This document shows, in pieces, positions 28,962 through 38,510 of a stretch of DNA of 64,000 bases (position 1 is the stretch's first letter; each line of letters opens with the position of its first letter). The stretch comes from Saprospiraceae bacterium (lineage in GTDB: Bacteria > Bacteroidota > Bacteroidia > Chitinophagales > Saprospiraceae). The notes beneath the pieces were generated by a model. That model saw only the letters and a list, made by a program, of their open reading frames with translations, was not told where the DNA came from and ran no database searches. The position numbers were made by a program, and so were the translations under genes. Location of the stretch: NCBI GenBank assembly GCA_016718505.1, contig JADKDE010000002.1, positions 310,001-374,000 of the forward strand, given 5' to 3'.

Positions 28962-31900
28962 TCAATTGTTTATATTAATGCTGATATAAGTCCTTACTTC
29001 CCATTCGTTGCCATTCTTGAACCCAATAGCATTTGGATCTGGGACAAGATCGCCATTCACATCCAATATATAAGTAGGAGCGTATCTTGGCGAATATTTA
29101 TCTAAAGTTCTATAAGTTCCTCTCATTCCAATTCTTGTACCTGGCAACAAAAACCAAGAGGGACGTTCTAGGGAGTATGAAAGGTCAGCCATCAATTGGA
29201 TAGGGAATGTCAAGTTGAAGTCTCTATGGTAGTCGTATGGCCCCCAATCGTTGAACTTTATAAAGCTTTGAATTTTAAATTTATTCAAAATGGTTCGAAA
29301 ATCTGCTCCTAGACGATTTATAGTCCTAGGGTCACTGCCATTGGCTTGAGCATTGCCTGCATAGAGATTTATAATCAATCCTTTATTGCTTGTAAATTTG
29401 CTGACGATTTTAGAATTAATTTCCCATAAATCCATAGCTGGTGGAGCACCATCGAAAGCAAAGGTTGTTCTACCGTCTGGAAAAATTCCAATTGCTGCAT
29501 CCATGGTAGTGGGCAAGTGTTTGTAAACAAAACCAGCACTCAAAGCGAATTTAGCATCCTCGACTTCGTCATTGTTCCACTCATACATCCACGTCGCAGG
29601 AGTCGGATCATAGGTAAATAAAATTTCTCCAGCGACCGATTCTCTATTAGCCCTGACAACAAAAGGGTCTGACAAAATATTTCGCGGTCTGGAGGCACCA
29701 CCTAAGCCACTAGGAATTGGGCCTTCAATGGGTTTTTGCCAAAGAAAATTAGGCGCTATTTGCAATTTACCAACGGAATAGGTCAATCCAGTTAAGAAAT
29801 TGTATTGATTTCCACTACCACTGTCTTTAAGTCTCCAACCCGTGAATGTTTGAGTTGGATCTTGACTACCTCCCGCTACCAATCCCATCACTGAAGATTG
29901 GGCATACCAATTGATTTTATTGGCCGTCAATGTTAGTTTTATTTTACCACCCCAATTGTCGGTCGATTTGATTTGATCTTCGTAAACCTTATAATTATTT
30001 TCATCCCCACGTATCAACTGGAATGATCTTCCCTGCAAAGGCTGGCCAGCCCAGATTCCGCCAAGATCTAATTTTAGATTGCCTAGTTGTCTTGACAAAT
30101 GAAGTGTAGCACGCCTAGTTTTGGGTTGTGGAACCGCAAAAGAGCTTTGAGTATTCGTCAATTGTTCGAGGTCTTCGTGGAATACGGCAGTCAAGGTATT
30201 ACCAGATATTTGTTTGCTGTATTTAACCAAAATGGCGGGATTAGCACCCCACCAAAGTTGAGGACCAAAGGCTACTTTAAGGCCTTCGATTTTTCGTTTA
30301 GCCTCCATTTCAAAGCCAAAAGGTGCGGCTGCATTGTAGATATCTATATTGGGGCCATAATTTGCTTCAGGATAAAGGCCGAAAAAATCACCCTCATATC
30401 CCCAATGGTAATGCCCTGTTCTATAAAAGCCTTTGAGATTGAAATATTTGTGGTTCCAATCGTAGGAAGCATTATAGATCTGAACTCTATTATTGCTGTT
30501 TATGGTTCCTCGCCCTGTAGGGGTTTGTATTATTATTGGACGGCCTCTATTTTCATAAAAGATTTGATCGATGGGATTTAATGCGACGTTTCCAAGTATG
30601 TTGGCTTCTACCTTCGCCCTCATATTGGGCGAAGGGTTGGCTTCAACTCCTACAAAGAAAGACTCCATGTGGTCAAACCCTTTTTTGTTTGGGTAAACTG
30701 GATTATTAGGATCGGGACTTTTAGGTGTAGTCACTAGATCCCCTCCAGTATTATAAGTGCTAAGGTCAATTCCAATGCGGCTTAGGTTGATTTTTTTGTG
30801 TTGCTTGTTGCCAAGTTCAGCTTTGTCTGCTCTGGCTTTGAGTTCAGCCTCAGCTAGGTTAATTTTGGAAAAATGACCTTGAAGAACATTGAGATTTGCA
30901 TTTTCAGCGTAGGGATTAAAGCCATGAACATCTTTCAATACATAATAGGAAGTCCTAGGGTATAAATCATATAATCCTTGCGAGTTTACAGCTCCTTTGG
31001 CACATACACCGAACCACTCCTCGTTCATATTGTTATCGCCTTTTACATAGTCAAAAGCATATCCTCCATTCGCCCATGATGCATTGTTGTCGTGTACATC
31101 CAAATTGGAAGTTTGGTTGTATTTCCACCAACCATCGCTGAACTGAAAAGTAAAACCTCCAAGACAATTTTGAGATTTCCCCATACCCGCTGAATTTTCA
31201 TAAATTTCCTTCCAATTGTTCTTAAAATATTCAGCTTGAGCTATTTGATCTTCATCATTAGACATTGCATTAAAGGCATCTGAGCCGAATTCCGTAAATA
31301 ATATTGGCTTATCTAAGGTACTTTTTACCTTTGTAAAAGCGTCAGTAAATGAAATTCCTCGGTACATATTCGTCCCAAGAATATCAATATCAGGACAATG
31401 CTGTACAATTAAATCTAAAAATAACAAATCTCCGTTGCATATAGCGATCGGGTGATCCGTGTCAATAGATTTTATTTCCTTTACTGCTTCATTCATCAGT
31501 TGGTACATGGGTATGGCTTTCTTCACAGATTTTCTATCCTCGAAAGGGATATCTTCTGTCTCTGCACCTTCCCAAAAGAGACCGTAATTGTTTTCATTTC
31601 CTAACAAATAAAGCAATAGCCCAGGGGTATCCTTGTATTCTTGAACCAAGGCTTTTGTTTCTTGGAGCAATATTTGTGCAACCTCACTATTCGCATATTC
31701 AGTATTTGCCCTCCAAGTTCCATTGACATTTAGTCCATACCGCCCGAAGGAATGATTTAGCATTGTATATATACCATAGTTTTTATACACGTATTCTATC
31801 CATCTGGCTGGCATTCCCGCATAGACCCTAATGGCATTAATGCCCATATTTTTTAACAAGGTCATTTCTTTATCTAGAGCAGCTTTTACAGTCCTGTCAG

Positions 31901-32108
31901 GTTGAGTCCAAAGGCTATAATTATAATTGGTACCTATCGGGAAATAATCCCAATTCATGCCATTGATGATCATGGGTTTTCCATCGACATTGAGTCGAAA
32001 TCCATCTATTTTTTTTGTAATAACAACATTGGATTTTTGGCCAGAAACCGAATTGGTGATGCCAAAATAAAATAAGCAGAAAATGAATTTAATGGAGAAT
32101 TTATACAT
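28962..32108 (-). CDS. Clan GH-A glycosidase fused to an outer-membrane beta-barrel
   Basis: First gene of the operon, 1048 residues. A Sec signal peptide ends near VSGQ (residue 24). Residues about 30-405 form a GH2/GH5-like TIM barrel: INGMNWDYFPIGTNYNYSLW, MGINAIRVYAG, acid/base Glu172 in YLLGNENNYG and nucleophile Glu273 in LFTEFGSDAF. After a charged linker (AEAELKARADKAELGNKQ, about 420-437) the rest is rich in alternating amphipathic beta-strands with aromatic girdles and Asn/Gly turns (FFVGVEANPSPNMRAKVEAN, YNASYDWNHKYFNLKGFYRT, FGPQLWWGANPAILVKYSK, LGADFRTILNKFKIQSFIKF), ending in EVRTYISININN. This reads as a porin-like barrel of roughly 600 residues. There is no TonB box or plug domain. 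The enzyme family is not certain (GH2-like or another GH-A family); the barrel call rests on strand pattern. Confidence 0.75.
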   Translation of the reverse strand: MYKFSIKFIFCLFYFGITNSVSGQKSNVVITKKIDGFRLNVDGKPMIINGMNWDYFPIGTNYNYSLWTQPDRTVKAALDKEMTLLKNMGINAIRVYAGMPARWIEYVYKNYGIYTMLNHSFGRYGLNVNGTWRANTEYANSEVAQILLQETKALVQEYKDTPGLLLYLLGNENNYGLFWEGAETEDIPFEDRKSVKKAIPMYQLMNEAVKEIKSIDTDHPIAICNGDLLFLDLIVQHCPDIDILGTNMYRGISFTDAFTKVKSTLDKPILFTEFGSDAFNAMSNDEDQIAQAEYFKNNWKEIYENSAGMGKSQNCLGGFTFQFSDGWWKYNQTSNLDVHDNNASWANGGYAFDYVKGDNNMNEEWFGVCAKGAVNSQGLYDLYPRTSYYVLKDVHGFNPYAENANLNVLQGHFSKINLAEAELKARADKAELGNKQHKKINLSRIGIDLSTYNTGGDLVTTPKSPDPNNPVYPNKKGFDHMESFFVGVEANPSPNMRAKVEANILGNVALNPIDQIFYENRGRPIIIQTPTGRGTINSNNRVQIYNASYDWNHKYFNLKGFYRTGHYHWGYEGDFFGLYPEANYGPNIDIYNAAAPFGFEMEAKRKIEGLKVAFGPQLWWGANPAILVKYSKQISGNTLTAVFHEDLEQLTNTQSSFAVPQPKTRRATLHLSRQLGNLKLDLGGIWAGQPLQGRSFQLIRGDENNYKVYEDQIKSTDNWGGKIKLTLTANKINWYAQSSVMGLVAGGSQDPTQTFTGWRLKDSGSGNQYNFLTGLTYSVGKLQIAPNFLWQKPIEGPIPSGLGGASRPRNILSDPFVVRANRESVAGEILFTYDPTPATWMYEWNNDEVEDAKFALSAGFVYKHLPTTMDAAIGIFPDGRTTFAFDGAPPAMDLWEINSKIVSKFTSNKGLIINLYAGNAQANGSDPRTINRLGADFRTILNKFKIQSFIKFNDWGPYDYHRDFNLTFPIQLMADLSYSLERPSWFLLPGTRIGMRGTYRTLDKYSPRYAPTYILDVNGDLVPDPNAIGFKNGNEWEVRTYISININN

Positions 32109-32443
32109 ACATATACATTAAAGGTGGTTAGTTCAATGTGCTACAATTTTAATTAAATCTGCACAAATCTTGAAATTTAGCCATATATACAATATATATA
32201 CAATAAGAAATTTCTTTTTATAAGGGGTGATTTGATTAATTACCGGCTTAATTATCGGGTTTTTGTTTAAAAAATGGTGAATTGCAAGGATTAAAGCACA
32301 ATATTTTGATAGATGTTTGCTCAGCAATTAGGAGAATAAATTGAGAATATTTTAAAGATGCCACTTCATCTTCATTTGATCATATTTCTAATTCCTAAAG
32401 ATTAAATAGGTATAATTATTAATAATCTTTAGAAATAGAACTT
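32109..32443. other. Upstream region of the glucan operon
   Basis: An AT-rich gap of 335 bp between a VOC gene and the first operon gene. It must hold the operon promoter, but no clear TAnnTTTG box is visible on the minus strand. A direct repeat-like AT tract (atatacaatatatatacaat) lies near 32185. No ORF is supported. Confidence 0.4.
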
Positions 32444-32836
32444 TTAAGACATTGAGTGCAAACCTATTGAATTTCCTTCTGTGTCAAGAAAAATCGAACA
32501 AAACCCATATTCACCAATTGATTTTTTCGATTGTAATATTTTTCCACCAGCTTGTTCTACTCGATTTTCTTCGACAGAGCAATCTTCACAGCCAAAATAC
32601 ACCAATGTACCTCCCAGTCCTGGCTTGATTTGGTCCATTTTAACCAAAGCCCCACTGATATTCGATTCACCATTTGCCCACGGAAAACTAACCATCTGAA
32701 TTTCTCCCATTCCCGTAGGAGATGGCAATGCTAACATTTTGAAGTCAAAAACAGTTTCATAAAACTTTTGAGCGCGATCCATATCCTCAACATAAATTTC
32801 TACCCAGGTAAAGGGATTTTTATAGTTAGCTCCCAT
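32444..32836 (-). CDS. VOC (glyoxalase/dioxygenase) superfamily protein
   Basis: A protein of 130 residues with two beta-alpha-beta-beta-beta units: FTWVEIYVEDMDRAQKFYETVF in the first half and GTLVYFGCEDCSVEENRVEQAGG in the second. Candidate metal ligands are Glu13 in WVEIYV, His in SIGLHSMS and a Glu in the second half. It belongs to the lactoylglutathione lyase-like group, often annotated as a glyoxalase, but the substrate is unknown. It lies 335 bp upstream of the glucan operon on the same strand and is probably separate. Confidence 0.82.
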   Translation of the reverse strand: MGANYKNPFTWVEIYVEDMDRAQKFYETVFDFKMLALPSPTGMGEIQMVSFPWANGESNISGALVKMDQIKPGLGGTLVYFGCEDCSVEENRVEQAGGKILQSKKSIGEYGFCSIFLDTEGNSIGLHSMS

Positions 32837-32940
32837 ATTTTATTAAAACAATTTGATATTTTTTAACTAAAGAAAGACTAATTAAACATAATCTAATTTC
32901 CGCACAACTAAAATATTTTTATTTAAAATTAATAAATAAT

Positions 32941-33122
32941 TTAATTGGGACCAATAATTATTCTTTGAGTTGCCTTCTCATATGGTGTTTCAACTGTTAA
33001 GATGAAAGTGCCACCTGAGCTTAGATTTTTGATATTTGGCTGAAACGTATTTTCTCCAAGAACCAAGTTTCTAGGGGTATGCTTGTAGATTATTTTTCAA
33101 GAACGATAGATTCAACAGAAAT
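32941..33122 (-). pseudogene. Remnant of a T9SS C-terminal sorting domain
   Basis: On the minus strand the sequence before the TAA at 32941-32943 translates as NLVLGENTFQPNIKNLSS and then GGTFILTVETPYEKATQR, closing with IIIGPN. This is a typical end of a T9SS tail. The frame is interrupted near the five-T run at 33093-33097; adding one base extends it upstream through SVESIVLEK, and an in-frame stop lies beyond 33122. No signal peptide or catalytic part is visible upstream, so this is the tail of a lost gene. Confidence 0.62.
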
Positions 33123-33599
33123 TTACTCGAAAATATTAATCGAAATTGGATAGGGAAATATTAAAATTTACTTGTACTTAAGTCATTAATAGTAATTAAT
33201 TATTTTTCGACAATCCCTGAAATAAAATAACTAATTGGCATTTACAGAATCTAAATAAAATCATCATAAAAGCTTGGAAATTAACTCCATGTGAATTGAT
33301 ATCTGTAGTAAATATTAGTTCACCCATATTTGCATTTAGTGGTTATTTTGTCGATATTTACGTTAATATTTTTAAAAATTACTGAGAGCTAATCTTGAGA
33401 TAGTTTCAGCCATCGAAGGTTACGGAATACATCGAGACTTTCAGAGATTAAAACGGACAAAGTAAGTTTGGACTTTTTTTAAATTTTAAAAAGATGAGTT
33501 TTGCAATGTGGTTATTGTTTATAATTATTAAGGATCGAGGGAGCTCCATGGACTGCCTTGGCTTTAATTTTTATTTTCATTTAAAAACAATAATTTATC
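33123..33599. other. Noncoding gap before tryptophanase
   Basis: AT-rich, no supported ORF. A TAAGTTTG box (33463-33470) matches the Bacteroidota -7 consensus TAnnTTTG about 130 bp before the tryptophanase start, without a clear -33 partner. Confidence 0.35.
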
Positions 33600-34970
33600 A
33601 TGGCGATCATTATAGAACCCTTTCGAATAAAATCGGTTGAACCAATACATTTTACGACTTTTGAACAGCGCAAACAAATCCTCGCAGATAGTTTTTATAA
33701 TTTATTTTTAATCAAGTCGGACGATGTTCTGATTGATTTATTGACTGATAGCGGCACTGGGGCGATGAGTTCAAAACAGTGGGCCAGCATCATGCTAGGG
33801 GATGAATCCTATGCGGGTTCGCCCAGTTATTACAAATTTGAATCAGTAATGAAAAAAATTACTGGATTTAAGCACATCATTCCAACACACCAAGGACGCG
33901 CCGCCGAAAAGATAATTTATTCTATCCTGGGTGGTAAAGGCAAGTATTTTGTCAGCAATACATTTTTTGATACAACGCGTGGAAATATCGAATATACTGG
34001 GGCTGAGGCTTATGATTTTTTAACTGAGGAAGGTAAAATTCCACACGTGGAGGCTCCATTCAAAGGCAATATAGACTTGCCTTCTCTTGAAAAATTTATA
34101 CTAGAAAAAGGTCCAGAAAATATTCCTCTTTGCGTTATGACCATCACAAATAATTCGGGAGGTGGGCAGCCCGTTTCGATGCAGAATATGAAAGAAACAG
34201 CTGTATTATGCAAGAAATATGGCATTTTGTTTTTTCTCGATGCCTGTCGATTTGCCGAAAATGCTTGCTTCATCAAAATGCGTGAACCAAGTTATGAAAG
34301 CAAAAGCATCTTGGAAATTGCTCAAGAATGCTTCCAATTGGCCGTTGGTGGAACCATGAGCGCAAAAAAGGATGCCCTTGTGAATATCGGTGGTTGGTTG
34401 GCACTGAATGACAATGAATTGGCACAGCAAGCGAGAAATATGCTCATCATGACGGAAGGATTTCCCACTTATGGGGGTCTTGCTGGCCGTGATTTGGAAG
34501 CCATGGCACAGGGACTGATCGAGAGCATGGACGAAGATTATTTGAAGTACAGACTACGAAGTATAGAATACATGGGTGAAAAGCTCACAGCGGTGGGTAT
34601 TCCGATTATTCGTCCTACGGGAGGACATGCACTTTATATCGATGCCAAGGCGTTTTTGTCGCATATACCGTCTCATCATCTGCCTGGAGTAGCTTTGGTA
34701 AATGAATTGTACTTATTAGGTGGTATCCGAGGGGTGGAGATCGGCTCTCTAATGTTCGGCAAGTACGATGACAATAAGGCTCCAATCGCCCCTCCTATGG
34801 AACTGGTGAGACTCGCCATTCCTCGACGAGTTTATACTCAAACTCATATCGATTATGTAATTGAAAAAATCATTGAAGTCTATGAAAATCGCAGAAATCT
34901 TCGTGGGTATGAAATCATATACGAATCACCATTGTTGAGGCATTTTACGGCACGGTTGAAGCCTATATGA
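33600..34970 (+). CDS. tnaA: Tryptophanase (beta-eliminating lyase)
   Basis: A PLP enzyme of 456 residues that converts L-tryptophan to indole, pyruvate and ammonia. The PLP lysine is in TMSAKKDALVNIGG (Lys257). It appears to align without gaps with tyrosine phenol-lyase numbering, which allows a specificity reading from memory of the two families. Tyr71 and Arg404 (carboxylate binding) are present. At position 124 it has Asp (TFFDTTRG) where the phenol-lyase has Thr, at 381 Ile (GVEIGS) where the phenol-lyase has Arg, and at 448 His (LLRHFTARL) where the phenol-lyase has Phe. All three match tryptophanase. No permease or leader-peptide gene (tnaB/tnaC) is adjacent. Indole production in the organism is the inferred consequence. 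Confidence 0.87.
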   Translation: MAIIIEPFRIKSVEPIHFTTFEQRKQILADSFYNLFLIKSDDVLIDLLTDSGTGAMSSKQWASIMLGDESYAGSPSYYKFESVMKKITGFKHIIPTHQGRAAEKIIYSILGGKGKYFVSNTFFDTTRGNIEYTGAEAYDFLTEEGKIPHVEAPFKGNIDLPSLEKFILEKGPENIPLCVMTITNNSGGGQPVSMQNMKETAVLCKKYGILFFLDACRFAENACFIKMREPSYESKSILEIAQECFQLAVGGTMSAKKDALVNIGGWLALNDNELAQQARNMLIMTEGFPTYGGLAGRDLEAMAQGLIESMDEDYLKYRLRSIEYMGEKLTAVGIPIIRPTGGHALYIDAKAFLSHIPSHHLPGVALVNELYLLGGIRGVEIGSLMFGKYDDNKAPIAPPMELVRLAIPRRVYTQTHIDYVIEKIIEVYENRRNLRGYEIIYESPLLRHFTARLKPI

Positions 34971-35030
34971 GCCATTTTTTATTAGAAAATATTACTTTAA
35001 ATCAATGGGTCTTCCTGATGTAAAAGCGAA

Positions 35031-36812
35031 TTAATCATCAAAGCTCTGAACTTTTAGGTTGTCTATAAACAGCTCTTTGTCGCTGTCGGCATTCCAAAAC
35101 AAGATATGTAAAGTGTCCCAGTAATCCTTAGGTACGATGGCATCAAGGTAAATGTTCTTGTATTGTCCATTGTCTATAAATCTATGAATTCGGATAAGGT
35201 TTGTTTGAATTACTTCATTTCCATTATTAAATTTTAGAATAAATTGCGCTTGTTTCCAAGTATCCCATTCTTTAAGGGTGCATCGAAAATCTGCAGAAAC
35301 ACGAACCCATTTTTTGAACTTTGGATTGTTATTTATTTTATAAATAGACGTAAACTGTAGATCTCGATTCAATCTGATGAGTTGGTTGTCAGTTTCTTTT
35401 ACGACATTTTGTGAGCTATCTTGGTCGAATGAATTATTGTATAATGTAACAACATTTTTGGGAAAGCCATCAAATGCATGGGGATTGTCTAGTAATTTTT
35501 TGTCTTCATCACTCTCTGTCCATCGGCCTACCACTTTCCAATAATATTCTTCGGTCAAATCTGTAATTTGCGTATTTCCAGCGTGTGCATGGTATGTCCA
35601 CCAAATATTCACATATCCAAACAATAAAATGAAAATAGCAAGAACGATGGAAGTCCACTTGATTTTTGTCATTTTTTCAATCAACAAACAAAAAGGAAAA
35701 GCCAATATTGGATAAGATTGTACCATCGCTCTTCCAGCAGGGCCGCCATAATCCCAAATATCCCAAGCAGTTACGATGTAGAAATTTATTAAGGAAAAAC
35801 TTATTATTGCTACTTTGTTTACCCCTGATTTTATATACAAAATCAGTCCAATAAGTGGTAATATCATCATCGGACAATAGCGCAGCCATCCACATTTATA
35901 GCTCAAAGTATAACTAAATACATGCGGGTGAAGCCAGCTAAATCCCTGCTCTTGATAACTATAAATAAACCATTCGTTGGCGACATATTTCCAATAGATT
36001 ATTTGGATGGAAACGATTATTATCGCCGCTCCCGCCATTACAAGGTACTTTAAAAGATTTTGACGAATAAAATTTACTTTATTTGGTATTTCCTTCGGGG
36101 ACTCGATGGTCCATAGGATAGGAATCAGAGCCGATATGAGTTCAGGAGGTCGTATGAGTGTAGCGAGGCCAACCAACGAGCCAATCATTAAAGCAGAGTT
36201 GAAACTTGGGTTTTTATGAAATAATATGGTGAAATATAAAATTAAACAATAGATCGTAAACAAAGAACTATGTGTCATTGCTTGATCTATGCTTGAATAA
36301 TTCAGGTAATTACTTCCTATGGCATAACACAAAAGCAAAATCGCAACTGTACTGTCTTTAAAGTAAAATAAGAGTACTTTCCTTAAAACGAATAATCCCA
36401 AAAGTGAAAATAGAAACAAGCCAACACCTATGAAAACCTGATAAGGAAATGAGAATCCGTCCGCTGGATAGTTTGGATTTAGTGAACAATAGGCATGTGC
36501 CAAGGCAAAAAATGGCAGCATAACGATCGCTTGTCCACTCGAATATTTCATCACATAATTACCAGATTTTTCATGGATAAATGCTTGTTGAAAATCGGGT
36601 GAAGGTTGATATTTTGCAATAATACTATCTTTAAATGAGCAATGTTTGATGTCCTTATAAATGAATAAAGCAGGTAAGTACATATAGTATCCAGATGCAT
36701 CCCAGCTTATCGTTGCTTCAGTTTTAGGGTGATTCCATTTAGGATAAAAAATAAAAGCTGTATATGCCATTACACAATAACAAATACATAAAGCCAGGGT
36801 AGATAATTTCAT
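35031..36812 (-). CDS. GT-C-like multi-pass membrane protein with C-terminal beta-sandwich
   Basis: A protein of 593 residues. An N-terminal helix is followed by an extracytoplasmic loop containing SWDASGYYMYLPALF, which resembles the first acidic loop of GT-C fold glycosyltransferases (GT39/ArnT-like). About ten further transmembrane helices follow to residue about 400. The C-terminal 150 residues (VTLYNNSFDQDSSQNVVKE to NADSDKELFIDNLKVQ) look like a soluble jelly-roll domain. The probable role is transfer of a sugar from a lipid carrier outside the membrane; donor and acceptor are unknown. It stands alone between tryptophanase and a copper chaperone. Confidence 0.6.
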   Translation of the reverse strand: MKLSTLALCICYCVMAYTAFIFYPKWNHPKTEATISWDASGYYMYLPALFIYKDIKHCSFKDSIIAKYQPSPDFQQAFIHEKSGNYVMKYSSGQAIVMLPFFALAHAYCSLNPNYPADGFSFPYQVFIGVGLFLFSLLGLFVLRKVLLFYFKDSTVAILLLCYAIGSNYLNYSSIDQAMTHSSLFTIYCLILYFTILFHKNPSFNSALMIGSLVGLATLIRPPELISALIPILWTIESPKEIPNKVNFIRQNLLKYLVMAGAAIIIVSIQIIYWKYVANEWFIYSYQEQGFSWLHPHVFSYTLSYKCGWLRYCPMMILPLIGLILYIKSGVNKVAIISFSLINFYIVTAWDIWDYGGPAGRAMVQSYPILAFPFCLLIEKMTKIKWTSIVLAIFILLFGYVNIWWTYHAHAGNTQITDLTEEYYWKVVGRWTESDEDKKLLDNPHAFDGFPKNVVTLYNNSFDQDSSQNVVKETDNQLIRLNRDLQFTSIYKINNNPKFKKWVRVSADFRCTLKEWDTWKQAQFILKFNNGNEVIQTNLIRIHRFIDNGQYKNIYLDAIVPKDYWDTLHILFWNADSDKELFIDNLKVQSFDD

Positions 36813-37046
36813 GTAGAAATATTAAATGTTCTTGAATAGGCAAAATTCATTTTTTCAAAAGAATAAATAAAATATCAGGATTATGCCAAACAAATTTACT
36901 TTTTCTTATTGTATTTATTAATTTTTCTTAGTGATAAAAAATAAATCAGTCCTCTTGTATAAAAAAGAGCATTTTAGATTTTCTCAAAGCATCATTCACA
37001 CCCGTACCTTAATTTTTGAATTTCTACAAATAAAAAGTACTCTCAT

Positions 37047-37271
37047 TCATTCCGCATCTATGCGCTCCGCCTTGAATCCCTTTTTCTTGACAATCGCTAT
37101 GATTTCGTCTTCGGTAATTCCCTGGGAATTTACGGTAAGTATTTTGTCTTCGTCTTCAGTGTCAACAGCCCAGGTGCTTATGCCTTCGGCGTTGTCTAAA
37201 TCGTTTTGGACCTTGGATACGCAGCCACCACAGTTTAGGGTTGTCTTGAATTTCAATTCTTTATTTTCCAT
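37047..37271 (-). CDS. Heavy-metal-associated (HMA) copper chaperone-like protein
   Basis: A single HMA domain of 74 residues with the metal site NCGGC near the start (KTTLNCGGCVSKVQNDL) and the usual beta-alpha-beta-beta-alpha-beta pattern. CopZ-type proteins deliver Cu(I) to CopA. The copA gene lies on the same strand 1.3 kb upstream, and an insertion sequence separates the two. They were probably adjacent originally. The CGGC form replaces the more common CxxC of MTCGGC-type sites with the same spacing. Confidence 0.85.
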   Translation of the reverse strand: MENKELKFKTTLNCGGCVSKVQNDLDNAEGISTWAVDTEDEDKILTVNSQGITEDEIIAIVKKKGFKAERIDAE

Positions 37272-37428
37272 TGTTTTTTAGAATTTATAAGTTTATAAAA
37301 ATAAGACTTTTAAGCGAAAGAAAGTGATGAATGGGTGAAAGATTTCAATTTATGGCTTAATGGACAAAAAGTAGGCTAAAAAAGGCTAAAACCTGTATAA
37401 ACACTAGCTTTGCGGCAAATCAAAGGTC

Positions 37429-38326
37429 ATGAATAATAAAAGTGCTTTTATTGTGGGAGCAGATTTACAAAGAAAAATGGTATAAAAAGTGGTGTTCAAC
37501 TTTATAAATGCTATAATTGTAATCGTCAGTTTATAGGAGGAGATCGGATTAATAGTTCAAATTTGTGGAAAGAATATTCTATTGGAAAACAAACTTACAG
37601 TCAATTAGCGTCCAAATATAAATGCTCCATTAAGACTATTCAAAGAAAACTGGATGGTTATAGGATAATTGAAGTTAAAAAGGAAGTTCGCGAAGTTATT
37701 GTTCTAATGGATACTACATATTGGGGAAAAGCTTAGGAGTCATGTTATTTAAAGATGCCATAACAAAGGAAAATCTTCTCAAATATTATGTAAAGACAGA
37801 AACAAACCAACTCTATGTTCAAGGTATAGAAGAATTGAAGTCAAAGGGGTACAAGATACTTGGAATCGTTTGCGATGGCAGGAAAGGGCTCATTCAAGCT
37901 TTCAAAGATATACCTGTGCAAATGTGCCAATTTCATCAGTCAGCAATTATACGTAGATACTTAACCAAAAGGCCTAAATTGCAAGCGGGGATGGAACTAA
38001 TGGACGTGCTAAACCTAATGAAACAAACGGACAAGGAGTCGTTTGTAGGAGCTTTGAATCTGTGGTATGATAAATGGGAGCAGTTTTAAAAGAACGAACA
38101 TCAATGAAACACACATAAATCCTTCATACACAAAAAAACAAGATCAGCCTATAGAAGTATAAAGACGAATCTGCCCTGGCTATTTACTTGGTATGATAAC
38201 TTTGAGCTAAAAATACCAAATACAACCAATGCCATAGATGGTCATTTTGCAGACCTGAAAAACAAGTTGAGAAATCATAATGGCCTTTCACTAACGCGAA
38301 AGAAGAAGTTTATTGATGGGTTTTGA
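37429..38326 (+). pseudogene. IS transposase, IS256-like with N-terminal zinc ribbon (multiple frameshifts)
   Basis: Frames joined by eye give an N-terminal zinc ribbon (KKCFYCGSR, YKCYNCNRQF), a helix-turn-helix-like segment (QLASKYKCSIKTIQRKL), the first catalytic Asp (VLMDTTYWGKS), the second Asp in ILGIVCDGRKGL followed by VQMCQFHQ, and a C-terminal part ITTNAIDGHFADLKNKL-like around the catalytic region (NTTNAIDGHF, LRNHNGLSLTRKKKF). Breaks are at an A run near 37438, an A run near 37726-37729 and at least two sites between 38089 and 38115. The longest intact piece (37721-38089) is only a fragment and should not be annotated as a gene. The copy is inactive as assembled. Confidence 0.82.
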
Positions 38327-38510
38327 AGGCATAAAGTTCTCAAAATATCAATGGGCTAAGAAATGACACCTTAACCCCATCAACAGACTTTTCTTGAACA
38401 TCTATTTTATCCCTGGCAGGTTGCTCCCCAGCAGAGCCTACTTCCGTTTATTTAGACAATAGCAAAAGTATCTGAAATTGCAACAATATTGACAAATAAG
38501 AGAAAATAAA

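Noticed and set aside
28962..30700. C-terminal barrel of the fusion as a SusC/TonB-dependent transporter
   Set aside because: No TonB box, plug domain or carboxypeptidase-regulatory-like domain is present, and the barrel is too short for a 22-strand SusC.
33600..34970. Tyrosine phenol-lyase
   Set aside because: Positions 124, 381 and 448 carry tryptophanase-type residues.
37721..38089. 122-residue ORF as an independent gene
   Set aside because: It is the central piece of a frameshifted transposase; flanking pieces continue in other frames between inverted repeats.
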